Shown: piece after piece, positions 1 through 7,129 of the stretch
Layout of the letters: every line of letters begins with the position of its first letter
How positions within the stretch are numbered: the first letter of the stretch is position 1
NCBI GenBank assembly: GCA_021771635.1
Contig: JAETOQ010000010.1
Location: 1 to 64,000, forward strand
Length of the DNA: 64,000 nucleotides
Origin: Oscillospiraceae bacterium
Lineage (GTDB): Bacteria; Bacillota; Clostridia; Oscillospirales; Oscillospiraceae
Reading direction: 5' to 3'
Notes under the pieces: model-generated
Told to the model about the DNA's origin: nothing
Database searches by the model: none
The model's input: the letters and a program-made list of their open reading frames with translations, nothing else
Made by a program: the position numbers and the translations under genes

Positions 1-44
1 CCGGTGGAAATACGCATTGTAACAATGGCTGGATTCCATAAAAG

Positions 45-66
45 CGGCTCCTTTGAGCCGTTTTTA
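45..66 (+). terminator. Rho-independent terminator-like hairpin
   Basis: Perfect 6-bp stem CGGCTC/GAGCCG with a CTTT loop, followed directly by TTTTTA. It probably ends a transcript entering from upstream of the window; no coding sequence for that gene is visible here. Confidence 0.6.
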
Positions 67-264
67 TGGAATTGCGCGGCTGCCGCCGCGCGAATAAACC
101 GATTTGCGGTTTATTCCGCAGACATTATGATAGCAGTTTTGCCCGCCTGTTTCAATCCGATACGGTATCTTTATTTGTAAAAAACGCCGTTCTCTTCCAA
201 AGGATTGTGCATCCTATATATCCCAACCCCGTCATACAGCCGGTTTTTTAGGTGACTTCGACTG
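67..264. other. Non-coding stretch with two tandem inverted repeats
   Basis: I see no convincing gene here. A 61-codon open frame from 66 to 251 lacks a ribosome binding site and any recognisable composition. Two adjacent inverted repeats are present: GCGCGGC/GCCGCGC (74-80 with 85-91) and AATAAACC/GGTTTATT (93-100 with 108-115). Neither is followed by a T-run, so they are not ordinary terminators. Confidence 0.4.
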
Positions 265-293
265 TTGACAGAAAAAGTAATAACGTGTAAACT
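265..293 (+). promoter_or_regulatory. SigA-type promoter of the metNIQ T-box transcript
   Basis: TTGACA (265-270) and TAAACT (288-293) are separated by exactly 17 bp. The pair lies immediately upstream of the T-box leader and points into it. Confidence 0.75.
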
Positions 294-299
294 GCATTA

Positions 300-590
300 C
301 AGATAACAAACAACCGCATACCGCAAAGACGATGAAGAGAAGAGTACGCAGGCAGATATGTCACAGAGAGCCTCGATTGGTGGAAAGAGGTACAGAAGGG
401 CTTGCCGAACATGGTCTCGGAGTTGCGTAGCCGACCGCGAACGCATAGGTTACGACGTGTGCGCACGTCACAGCGCAGGAGTGTGTTGGCACTCCCAAAG
501 GCCGTTTTCGTGAGGAGACGGTGAACCAAGGTGGTACCACGGCGTAGCTTTACGTTCGTCCTTGAGGCATTTGCTTCAAGGGCTTTTTAT
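300..590 (+). promoter_or_regulatory. T-box leader with methionine specifier (ATG), upstream of metNIQ
   Basis: A T-box riboswitch senses uncharged tRNA and switches between terminator and antiterminator. The conserved T-box block containing AAGGTGGTACCACGG lies at about 528-542. An intrinsic terminator follows: stem GTCCTTGAGGC/GCTTCAAGGGC (558-583), then TTTTTATTTTT. Stem I features (GATGAAGAGAAGAGTA, AGAGAGC, GGTGGAAA) are recognisable. In the specifier position after GCCGAAC the triplet is ATG (411-413), predicting tRNA-Met. That agrees with the methionine ABC transporter downstream. The specifier assignment rests on motif position, not on a computed fold. Confidence 0.88.
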
Positions 591-593
591 TTT

Positions 594-758
594 TGAGGCA
601 ACACCGCACAATTGCGTCCGCGGCGTATGACCGAAAATTTTCGCCATAAATGCGTTGCGAAAACTTGAAATACGCAAAGTATTCCTGCGTTTTTGCGCCT
701 TTTTCTGACGAAAATTTTCTGGACATCCGCTCTTGCCGAATGATGCGGTACTGCCTTA
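594..758. repeat. MITE-like dispersed repeat, copy A (short form)
   Basis: About 165 bp bounded by imperfect terminal inverted repeats: GAGGCAACACCGCA at the left and TGCGGTACTGCCTTA at the right. A second, longer copy lies at 37750-37968. The two share the termini and internal blocks such as GAAATACGC, AGTATTCCTGC, TCTGACG and CCGCTCTTGC in the same order. No transposase is encoded, so this is a non-autonomous element. It sits between the T-box terminator and the metN ribosome binding site, so the metNIQ mRNA must read through it. Confidence 0.7.
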
Positions 759-788
759 AAAAATCATCCGAAAAGGAGTTCCGATACT

Positions 789-1841
789 GTGAGCGAATCG
801 ATCATTCAGATCCAGCATCTGACCAAGACCTTCGGCACCGGCGAGGGCGCCGTCCATGCCCTGGAGGACATCAATCTGGATATCAAACAGGGTGAGATCT
901 TTGGTATCATCGGCCTGTCCGGCGCCGGAAAGTCCACGCTGGTCCGCTGCATGAACCTGCTGGAGCGGCCTTCCAGCGGCACCGTGATCGTGGATGGGCA
1001 GAAACTGGCCTGGACGGAGCAGGACGGCGGGAAAGAGCGGCCTGTCCAGATCAGCGAGCGGGAGCTGCGGCAGGTCCGCCGGAAGATCACCATGATCTTC
1101 CAGAGCTTTAACCTGCTGATGCAGCGCACCTGTCTGAAAAACGTCTGCTTCCCCATGGAGATCAGCGGCACCCCCGCCCCGCAGGCGAAAAAGCGCGCCA
1201 TGGAGCTGCTGGACCTGGTGGGGCTGGCCGACAAGGCCGACGCCTACCCCGCCCAGCTCTCCGGCGGACAGAAGCAGCGTGTCGCCATCGCCCGCGCTCT
1301 GGCGACAGATCCCAAGGTGCTTTTGTGTGACGAGGCCACCTCGGCTCTGGACCCCACCACCACCGCTTCCATCCTACGCCTTTTGAAGGACCTGAACCAG
1401 AAGCTGGGGGTGACCGTGGTGGTCATCACCCACCAGATGAGCGTCATTGAGGAGATCTGCTCCCAGGTCGCCATTCTGGACGGCGGCGTGGTGGCGGAGC
1501 AGGGCAAGGTGGAGGACATCTTCTCCCATCCCTCCACCGACGCGGCCCGCCGTCTGGTCTACCCCGGCGGCGCCAGCGTATCGCAGTACCCCATGGGCAC
1601 CCACGCGGTCCGCGTGGCCTTCAACGGCGGTACGGCCTACCAGCCTCTCATCGCCTCCCTGGCCATCGACTGCGGCGTGAAGGTCAACATTCTGGGCGCC
1701 GACACCCGCAATATCGACGGAAAGGCCTTCGGCACCATGCTGCTGGGCCTCCCCGACGATCCCAACGAGGCCGCCAAGGCGCTCTCCTACATCCGGGCAC
1801 AGCCCAACGTTACCGCGGAGGAGGTGGAATACCATGCTTGA
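789..1841 (+). CDS. metN: Methionine ABC transporter ATP-binding protein MetN
   Basis: This is the ATPase subunit that powers D/L-methionine uptake by MetNIQ at the cytoplasmic membrane. The 350-aa protein has Walker A GLSGAGKST at residues 42-50, the ABC signature LSGGQKQRVAIARAL and Walker B VLLCDEATSALDP. Its C-terminal roughly 80 residues match the regulatory NIL domain typical of MetN, which binds methionine to inhibit transport. Start is GTG at 789, preceded by AAAAGGAG. The gene overlaps metI by 8 bp, so the two are translationally coupled. Expression should follow the methionine T-box upstream. Length is normal for the family. Confidence 0.96.
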   Translation: MSESIIQIQHLTKTFGTGEGAVHALEDINLDIKQGEIFGIIGLSGAGKSTLVRCMNLLERPSSGTVIVDGQKLAWTEQDGGKERPVQISERELRQVRRKITMIFQSFNLLMQRTCLKNVCFPMEISGTPAPQAKKRAMELLDLVGLADKADAYPAQLSGGQKQRVAIARALATDPKVLLCDEATSALDPTTTASILRLLKDLNQKLGVTVVVITHQMSVIEEICSQVAILDGGVVAEQGKVEDIFSHPSTDAARRLVYPGGASVSQYPMGTHAVRVAFNGGTAYQPLIASLAIDCGVKVNILGADTRNIDGKAFGTMLLGLPDDPNEAAKALSYIRAQPNVTAEEVEYHA

Positions 1842-2517
1842 GATCTTTACCGCCGGCTTTTGGAGCCAGTACGGTTCCCTGCTGTGGGACGGCACAGTGG
1901 ACACCCTGGTCATGGTGGGCATCTCCACGGTGTTCGCCTATGTTCTCGGCCTTCCCCTGGGAGTGGCGCTGGTCCTGACGCAATCCCACGGCATCTGTCC
2001 CAACCGCTTCATCAACAGCGTCCTGGGCTGGATCATCAACGTGGGACGCTCCCTTCCCTTCATCATCCTGATGATCGCCATCATGGATTTCACCAAGCTC
2101 ATTGTGGGCACCAAGATCGGCGTCAAGGGCGCCATCGTTCCCCTGGTGGTGTCCGCAGCTCCCTTCATCGCCCGCATGGTGGAGACCTCCCTGGCGGAGG
2201 TGGACGCCGGTGTGGTGGAGGCGGCCCAGTCCATGGGCGCGTCCACCTTCCAGATCGTCTGGAAGGTCTACCTGCCGGAGGCGAAGCCCTCTCTGGTCCT
2301 GGGCGGCGCCATCTCCATCGTCACCATCCTGGCCTACACCGCCATTGCCGGCGCCGTGGGCGCGGGCGGTCTGGGCGACCTGGCCATCCGCTACGGCTAC
2401 CAGCGCAAGGTGCCTTCCATGATGCTGGTGACCATCATCTTCCTGATCGTCCTGGTGCAGGTCATTCAATTCGTTTTCAGCTGGGTGTCGAACCGTATCG
2501 ACAAACGCTTGAAATAA
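1834..2517 (+). CDS. metI: Methionine ABC transporter permease MetI
   Basis: Membrane permease of the MetNIQ importer, 227 aa with about five hydrophobic segments. The binding-protein-dependent transport signature is visible around EAAQSMGASTFQIVWKVYLP, with the EAA loop that docks on MetN. The start ATG lies inside the 3' end of metN, after GGAGGTGG. The C-terminus is the usual short basic tail. Gene order metN-metI-metQ is the canonical one. Confidence 0.95.
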   Translation: MLEIFTAGFWSQYGSLLWDGTVDTLVMVGISTVFAYVLGLPLGVALVLTQSHGICPNRFINSVLGWIINVGRSLPFIILMIAIMDFTKLIVGTKIGVKGAIVPLVVSAAPFIARMVETSLAEVDAGVVEAAQSMGASTFQIVWKVYLPEAKPSLVLGGAISIVTILAYTAIAGAVGAGGLGDLAIRYGYQRKVPSMMLVTIIFLIVLVQVIQFVFSWVSNRIDKRLK

Positions 2518-2549
2518 AACCACAAAGAAATCATTGGAGGAAAAGAAAC

Positions 2550-3392
2550 ATGAAGAAACTGCTGACTTTGGCGCTGGCTCTGGTCCTGTGCCTTTCCCTG
2601 GCCGCCTGCGGCGGGAACACCGCCACCCCTGATTCCACCGGCGGTGAGACTCCCGACGCCGCCCCTGCTGAGACCGTCACTCTGAACGTGGCCGCCTCCC
2701 CCACCCCCCACGCTGAGATCCTGGAACAGTGCGTGCCCATTCTGGCCGAGCAGGGCATTGACCTGCAGGTCCATGAGTACGGCGATTACGTCATCCCCAA
2801 CACCGCTGTGGAGGAGGGCGACGAGGACGCCAACTACTTCCAGCATGTCCCCTATCTGGACAACTTCAATGCTGAGAACGGCACCCACCTGGTGAGCGTG
2901 GCCGGTGTCCACATCGAGCCCATGGCCATCTACGCCGGCAAGACCGCCTCTCTGGACGCACTGGCTGACGGCGCCTCTGTGGCCGTCCCCAACGACGTGA
3001 CCAACGAAGCCCGCGCCCTGCTGCTGCTGGAGTCCCAGGGCCTCATCAAACTGAGGGACGACGCCGGCCTGGAGGCCACTCCCAACGACATCGTGGAGAA
3101 CCCCAAGAACCTGACCTTCAACGAGTTGGAGGCCGCCATGGTCCCCACCGTCCTCTCTGAGGTGGACATCGCCGTCATCAACTCCAACTACGCCATGCAG
3201 GCTGACCTGAACCCCGTGGAGGACTCCCTGGCCATCGAGTCCAGCGACTCCCCCTATGTCAACGTCCTGGTGGTAAAGGAGGGCAACGAGGACAACGCCG
3301 CTGTCAAGGCTCTGATCGAAGCCCTGCACTCCGACACTGTCCGCGACTTCATCTCCGAGAAGTACGACGGCGCTGTCGTGCCCGCGTTCTGA
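2550..3392 (+). CDS. metQ: Methionine-binding lipoprotein MetQ
   Basis: Substrate-binding lipoprotein of the methionine importer, 280 aa, anchored outside the membrane. A signal peptide beginning MKKLLTLALALVL ends in the lipobox LAAC with the lipidated Cys at residue 20. A low-complexity Thr/Pro/Gly linker follows, then a NlpA-family domain (TPHAEILEQ near the start, DANYFQHVPYL in the middle). Start is the ATG at 2550, 8 nt after GGAGGAAAAG. The same frame is open further upstream, but that part is an out-of-frame reading of metI. It is the last gene of the T-box operon and is followed by a strong terminator. Confidence 0.95.
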   Translation: MKKLLTLALALVLCLSLAACGGNTATPDSTGGETPDAAPAETVTLNVAASPTPHAEILEQCVPILAEQGIDLQVHEYGDYVIPNTAVEEGDEDANYFQHVPYLDNFNAENGTHLVSVAGVHIEPMAIYAGKTASLDALADGASVAVPNDVTNEARALLLLESQGLIKLRDDAGLEATPNDIVENPKNLTFNELEAAMVPTVLSEVDIAVINSNYAMQADLNPVEDSLAIESSDSPYVNVLVVKEGNEDNAAVKALIEALHSDTVRDFISEKYDGAVVPAF

Positions 3393-3464
3393 AAATCTAT
3401 ATAATGCCCCCAGATGCCTGATCATCCAGTGGCAATTCCAAAAGCTGCAAAGCTAAGACGCAGG

Positions 3465-3508
3465 AGGTCCTCCGGTCATTTTCTGAAATGACCGGAGGAC
3501 CTTTTATA
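3465..3508 (+). terminator. Terminator of metNIQ
   Basis: A 16-bp perfect stem (AGGTCCTCCGGTCATT at 3465-3480 with AATGACCGGAGGACCT at 3487-3502) is followed by TTTATATATA. Confidence 0.9.
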
Positions 3509-3527
3509 TATATCCGTGGACCTTTAT

Positions 3528-3597
3528 CGAATTTCTGTTCGATTTTCTCTTGACAGAAACGTTTGTTCGAGTTATACTGTGATCGAACAAAAGTTCT
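3528..3597 (+). promoter_or_regulatory. SOS-type promoter with three LexA-like boxes at 28-bp spacing
   Basis: TTGACA (3550-3555) and TATACT (3573-3578) are 17 bp apart. GAAACGTTTGTTCG (3556-3569) fills the spacer and is a full match, on the reverse strand, to the Gram-positive LexA/DinR consensus CGAACRNRYGTTYC. CGAACAAAAGTTCT (3584-3597) lies just after the -10 and contains the perfect dyad GAAC-N4-GTTC. A weaker CGAATTTCTGTTCG (3528-3541) lies upstream. All three begin exactly 28 bp apart, which argues for designed operators. LexA repression and DNA-damage induction of the downstream operon follow from this; they are inferred, not shown. Confidence 0.82.
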
Positions 3598-3606
3598 GAT
3601 ATAGTC

Positions 3607-3774
3607 GGCACACTTGAAAATCGGTAAATACCGATTTTCTGACAGCGGCAGAGCCGCTGTCGGGCGGCGCCCGTGTGCTGCCTATGAAGTCTGACGCAAG
3701 GCCGCAAAACGGCCTTGTGGGGTGAGATGTTCCCCCCCCCACAAGTTGAAAAGAAGTTTTTGCTTCTTTTCAAC
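3607..3774 (+). ncRNA. Structured 5' leader: cluster of perfect hairpins
   Basis: Between the promoter and the first gene lie five near-perfect inverted repeats: 3616-3639 (11-bp arms GAAAATCGGTA), 3641-3661 (9-bp arms GACAGCGGC), 3661-3673 (CGGGC/GCCCG), 3697-3717 (8-bp arms CAAGGCCG) and 3745-3774 (12-bp arms GTTGAAAAGAAG). The first three are enclosed by GGCACAC (3607-3613) and GTGTGCTGCC (3673-3682), suggesting a multibranch junction. TGTGGGG/CCCCACA (3716-3722 with 3737-3743) can also pair. None has a T-run, so they are not simple terminators. I recognise no known riboswitch class. The region may be a regulatory leader or a small RNA. Confidence 0.5.
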
Positions 3775-3801
3775 TGCGTCAACTATAAGGAGGACATTCT
3801 T

Positions 3802-3927
3802 ATGACTGGCTGGAGTTTCTTTTTCGTTTTAGTGGGCGTGGTATTTCTGACCGCCCAGCTGTTCCGCGTGATCGATGCCATTGAGCGCCCCAACCGGCAT
3901 CCCCGCCGCCGTGCCGTGGCCCGGTGA
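3802..3927 (+). CDS. 41-aa single-span membrane peptide, first gene of the LexA-box operon
   Basis: Start ATG at 3802 follows a strong AAGGAGGA (about 3787-3794). The peptide is one hydrophobic helix (WSFFFVLVGVVFLTAQLF, residues 4-21) followed by a basic tail ending HPRRRAVAR, so an N-out or membrane-inserted arrangement with the tail in the cytoplasm is likely. It resembles no family I can name. Its position directly behind a LexA-type promoter recalls known SOS-induced membrane peptides: the division inhibitor SidA of Caulobacter, TisB of E. coli, and the membrane-anchored YneA of Bacillus. The resemblance is in size and context, not sequence. The radical SAM gene starts 12 nt after its stop, so it may also serve as a translation-coupling leader. 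Confidence 0.7.
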   Translation: MTGWSFFFVLVGVVFLTAQLFRVIDAIERPNRHPRRRAVAR

Positions 3928-3939
3928 TCTGGTGCGCCC

Positions 3940-5208
3940 ATGGATGTCCTGGAAAAGCTGACCGTCCTGACGGACGCCGCAAAATATGACGCGGCCTGCA
4001 CCTCCAGCGGCGGCAGCCGCTCTGCCAGGAAGGGCTATATCGGCAACACCTCCTCTTCCGTTGCAGGGTGCTGCCACTCCTTCTCCGCCGACGGCCGGTG
4101 CGTGACTCTGCTGAAGGTCCTGCTGACCAACCACTGTGTATACGACTGCAAGTACTGCGTCAACCGCCGCAGCAACGACACGAAGCGGGCGGCTTTCACC
4201 CCGGAGGAGCTGGCGGACCTGACCATCAACTTTTACCGCCGGAATTATATCGAGGGTCTCTTTCTCTCCTCCGGCGTATTTCGCAGTCCGGACTACACCA
4301 CGGAACTGATGATCCGTGCCCTGCGGCTCCTGCGGGAGCAGTACCGCTTTAACGGATATATCCACGCCAAGGCTATCCCCGGCACCTCTCCGGAGCTTGT
4401 GGAACAGCTGGGACTGCTGGCGGACCGGTTGAGCGTCAACATTGAACTGCCGTCGGAGGCCGGACTGAAAACACTGGCTCCCGAGAAAACGAAGCAGGCC
4501 ATCCTAACGCCCATGCGGCAGATCCAGACACGGAACCAGCAGAACCAAGAGGAGTTGGTGAAATACCGCCACGCTCCCAAATTCGCCCCTGCCGGACAGA
4601 GTACCCAATTGATCGTGGGCGCCACCAGGGACACTGATTTACACATTCTGCGTCTGACGCAGGGATTATATGACCGCTACCATTTGAAACGTGTGTTCTA
4701 CTCCGCCTATGTTCCGGTGGTGGAGCACGCCCTGCTGCCCGCCAAGGATGTGAAGCCCCCGCTCCTGCGGGAGCACAGGCTGTACCAGGCGGACTGGCTG
4801 CTGCGGTTTTACGGGTTCCGGGCCGAGGAGCTTTTGGACGAGAGGAATCCGGACTTTGATCCCCGGGTAGACCCCAAGTGCAGCTGGGCCCTGGCCCATC
4901 TGGAATTTTTCCCGGTGGAGGTCAACACGGCGGACTATGAATCCCTTCTGCGGATCCCGGGCGTCGGCGTCACTTCCGCCCGGCGGATCCTGTCCGCCCG
5001 CAGGTCCGGCCGGCTCCACATCGATGACCTGCGGAAGCTGGGCGTTGTGATGAAGCGCGCCCAGTATTTTCTGACAGCCTCCGGAAAAGTGCCTGAAGGG
5101 CTCCGGTTCACCCAGGACAGTCTGCTGCGGGGACTGATCGCCGCGGAACTGCCCTCGCTTCCCCAGCAGGAGGCTGTGCAGCTGTCCCTATTTGACTCTG
5201 TGGGATAA
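3940..5208 (+). CDS. Putative DNA modification/repair radical SAM protein (TIGR03916-like)
   Basis: The 422-aa protein has the radical SAM iron-sulfur motif CVYDCKYC (Cys66, Cys70, Cys73), a TIM-barrel core with NIELPSEAGLKTLAPEK, and a C-terminal helix-hairpin-helix around residues 334-355 (RIPGVGVTSARRILSARR), a DNA-binding element. This layout fits the family described as radical SAM proteins paired with a second protein that is sometimes fused to uracil-DNA-glycosylase-like domains. That pairing is why DNA repair is suspected; the reaction is unknown. The partner gene lies 10 nt downstream. The start at 3940 has only a weak ribosome binding site, so coupling to the peptide upstream is likely. 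LexA-like boxes at the operon promoter independently support a DNA-damage role. Confidence 0.88.
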   Translation: MDVLEKLTVLTDAAKYDAACTSSGGSRSARKGYIGNTSSSVAGCCHSFSADGRCVTLLKVLLTNHCVYDCKYCVNRRSNDTKRAAFTPEELADLTINFYRRNYIEGLFLSSGVFRSPDYTTELMIRALRLLREQYRFNGYIHAKAIPGTSPELVEQLGLLADRLSVNIELPSEAGLKTLAPEKTKQAILTPMRQIQTRNQQNQEELVKYRHAPKFAPAGQSTQLIVGATRDTDLHILRLTQGLYDRYHLKRVFYSAYVPVVEHALLPAKDVKPPLLREHRLYQADWLLRFYGFRAEELLDERNPDFDPRVDPKCSWALAHLEFFPVEVNTADYESLLRIPGVGVTSARRILSARRSGRLHIDDLRKLGVVMKRAQYFLTASGKVPEGLRFTQDSLLRGLIAAELPSLPQQEAVQLSLFDSVG

Positions 5209-5218
5209 GGAGTTCTCC

Positions 5219-6076
5219 ATGGCAGAGATGGTTTATTATTATGACGGCAGCTTCGAGGGGTTCCTCTGCTGCATTTTCGACAGCTACGCAAACAAAGAAG
5301 TCCTCACCGCGATCTATCGCGATGAGGACTTTGTCCCTACGCTGTTTGCCTCCCGCGTCATTCAAACAAACCAGGACCATGCAAACCGTGTTTACAGGAA
5401 AGTTGTAAAGTGTTCTCCCTATACAGCTAGCCTTCTGCAAAAAGGTTTCCTCACCTGCCTGCCGGAAAAGGAATTATACATGTATCGGCTGGTGGTGAAG
5501 CTCCTGCGGGAGGGGCCGGGGTTTCTGCGGAATTTCTCTGACGAGACGCTGCATCCTGTGGCAAAGGCCGTTCAGCATCTGATGGGGGAAGCCCACCTGT
5601 TAAAGGGTTTTGTCCGCTTTTCCGAGCTGGGCGGTGTCCTGGGAAGCGAGATCGCACCGAAAAACCGGGTGCTTCCTGTTCTTCGGAGCCATTTCTGCGC
5701 CCGGTATCAAAACGAAAAATTTTTCATCTATGACCGCACGCATCAGGAGGCGCTGTTCTATGCTGCCGGAAAAGCCGTCATCCGTCCGCTGGTGGACTTT
5801 CAAATGGCCCCTCCGGACGAAACCGAGGCCACCTACCGCATCCTTTGGAAACGGTTTTACGACACCATCGCCATCAAGGAGCGCTATAACCCCAAATGCC
5901 GTATGACCAATATGCCAAAGCGGTATTGGAGCACCATGACGGAATTTCAGGGCGAGGAGCATTTCAAGGCGCAAAGCTCTCCCGCAGCCGGTTCAGTCCC
6001 CGGCGCTCCAGCCGGGATATCTGCACCTGGGAAACGCCCAGAACGCGGGCCGTCTGTTCCTGAGTCAGCCCTTTGA
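5219..6076 (+). CDS. Radical-SAM-linked putative DNA metabolism protein (TIGR03915-like)
   Basis: Start ATG at 5219 follows AAGGAG. The N-terminus VYYYDGSFEGFLCCIFDSY and the later KFFIYDRTHQEALFY, with WKRFYDTIAIKERYN and KRYW near residue 240, match the conserved protein that accompanies the radical SAM family above. No uracil-DNA glycosylase domain is attached, although such fusions are known. The conserved region seems to end near residue 245. The last 38 or so residues are Pro/Ala/Gly-rich, lie entirely inside the antisense of sigF (5964-6076), and look like read-through. Function is unknown; a role with its radical SAM partner in DNA is inferred from family pairing and the LexA-like promoter. 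Confidence 0.82.
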   Translation: MAEMVYYYDGSFEGFLCCIFDSYANKEVLTAIYRDEDFVPTLFASRVIQTNQDHANRVYRKVVKCSPYTASLLQKGFLTCLPEKELYMYRLVVKLLREGPGFLRNFSDETLHPVAKAVQHLMGEAHLLKGFVRFSELGGVLGSEIAPKNRVLPVLRSHFCARYQNEKFFIYDRTHQEALFYAAGKAVIRPLVDFQMAPPDETEATYRILWKRFYDTIAIKERYNPKCRMTNMPKRYWSTMTEFQGEEHFKAQSSPAAGSVPGAPAGISAPGKRPERGPSVPESAL

Positions 6077-6668
6077 AATATCGGAGCAAAATCGTCATCC
6101 GCTCCTTTTCCGGCAAACGGTCGATGGCCTCCCGCAGGGCGATGCGCTCCACCAATCCCTCTTCCGGAGCCTCGGTCCCCAGCATTCCCTCCAGCGTCAG
6201 GCCATCCGCTGTCTCCTGCTGCAAAGATTCCGGCGTGTCGGTGGCCAAGTCCGTCTGTGCGATCTCCTCCGGTGTCAGCCCTGTGCGCTCAGACAGCTCG
6301 GAAAGAGCGGGCTCCCGGCCCAGTTCATGCCGCATCTTCTCCCGAACACTGTAAAGTGTCTGTGCTTGCTCCCGTATGCTGCGGCCGACTTTTACCGCAC
6401 CGTCATCCCGTAAAAACCGGCGGATCTCCCCGGCGATCTTCGGAACAGCGTATGTGGAAAAGCAGGTGCCGTAATTGAAGTCAAAACCCTGGACCGCCTT
6501 CAAAAAGCCCAGGCACCCCAGCTGATACAGATCATCCGGCTCCACGCCCCGGCCGTAATAGCGCCGCACCACGCTCCAGATCAAGCCGTTGTTTTCGATC
6601 ACCGCCTGCTGGCAGGCGTCCCGATCTCCCTCCTGAGCCGCCCGCAGCAGTTCCAACGCAGCGCTCAT
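5964..6668 (-). CDS. sigF: RNA polymerase sporulation sigma factor SigF
   Basis: Forespore-specific sigma factor, 234 aa. Region 2 is seen in DLYQLGCLGFLKAV and TYAVPKIAGEIRRFLRDDG, and region 4 in the HTH TQEQTARVLGVSQVQISRLE. It is the third gene of spoIIAA-spoIIAB-sigF and overlaps spoIIAB by 4 bp (ATGA). SigF is held inactive by the anti-sigma factor SpoIIAB until SpoIIAA releases it in the forespore. The operon context distinguishes it from SigG. Its 3' end overlaps the convergent radical-SAM-linked gene by 113 bp, and no terminator is visible between them. Confidence 0.95.
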   Translation of the reverse strand: MSAALELLRAAQEGDRDACQQAVIENNGLIWSVVRRYYGRGVEPDDLYQLGCLGFLKAVQGFDFNYGTCFSTYAVPKIAGEIRRFLRDDGAVKVGRSIREQAQTLYSVREKMRHELGREPALSELSERTGLTPEEIAQTDLATDTPESLQQETADGLTLEGMLGTEAPEEGLVERIALREAIDRLPEKERMTILLRYFKGLTQEQTARVLGVSQVQISRLERRGLNRLRESFAP

Positions 6669-7114
6669 TTGCCCGCTTTCATTCGAGGCGCCAGCTTCTT
6701 CTTCATGACCACCGTGGTGCCTTTTCCCGGCACAGACCGCACCGTCAGCTTGTCCATGAAGCTCTCCATGATGGTGAAGCCCATGCCGCTGCGCTCCTCT
6801 CCCCCGGTCGTGAACATGGGCTGCCGGGCCTTGTCCACATCCGGGATGCCCCGACCCCGGTCTTTTACCGTCAATTCCAGCACATTTCCCGGGCAGATCC
6901 GCACCTTCACCAGCACCTTGCCGATGGCGTCCGGATAGGCGTGAACGATGGCGTTGGTAACTGCCTCGCTGACAGCGGTCTTGATATCCTCCAGCTCATT
7001 GAGTGTTGGGTCCATCTGCGCGGCAAAGCAGGCCACGGCGGAACGGGCAAATCCCTCGTTGCTGCTGCGGCTGGGGAACTCTATTGTGACCTCATTGGAT
7101 GCTTTGGTTTTCAT
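6665..7114 (-). CDS. spoIIAB: Anti-sigma F factor / serine kinase SpoIIAB
   Basis: 149-aa GHKL-type ATPase that binds SigF and phosphorylates SpoIIAA. The N-box is EAVTNAIVHAYP, the G1 box DRGRGIPDV, and the G2 region RSGMGFTIMESFMD. Length and motif spacing are those of SpoIIAB. It is encoded 15 nt after spoIIAA and overlaps sigF by 4 bp, so stoichiometry is set by coupled translation. Confidence 0.96.
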   Translation of the reverse strand: MKTKASNEVTIEFPSRSSNEGFARSAVACFAAQMDPTLNELEDIKTAVSEAVTNAIVHAYPDAIGKVLVKVRICPGNVLELTVKDRGRGIPDVDKARQPMFTTGGEERSGMGFTIMESFMDKLTVRSVPGKGTTVVMKKKLAPRMKAGK

Positions 7115-7129
7115 TATGTAAACCTCCTT

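Noticed and set aside
66-251. 61-codon open frame near the window start
   Set aside because: No ribosome binding site, overlaps two inverted repeats, ends just before the metNIQ promoter.
3745-3774. The 12-bp hairpin before the 41-aa peptide as a terminator
   Set aside because: No T-run follows on either strand, so it is treated as leader structure.
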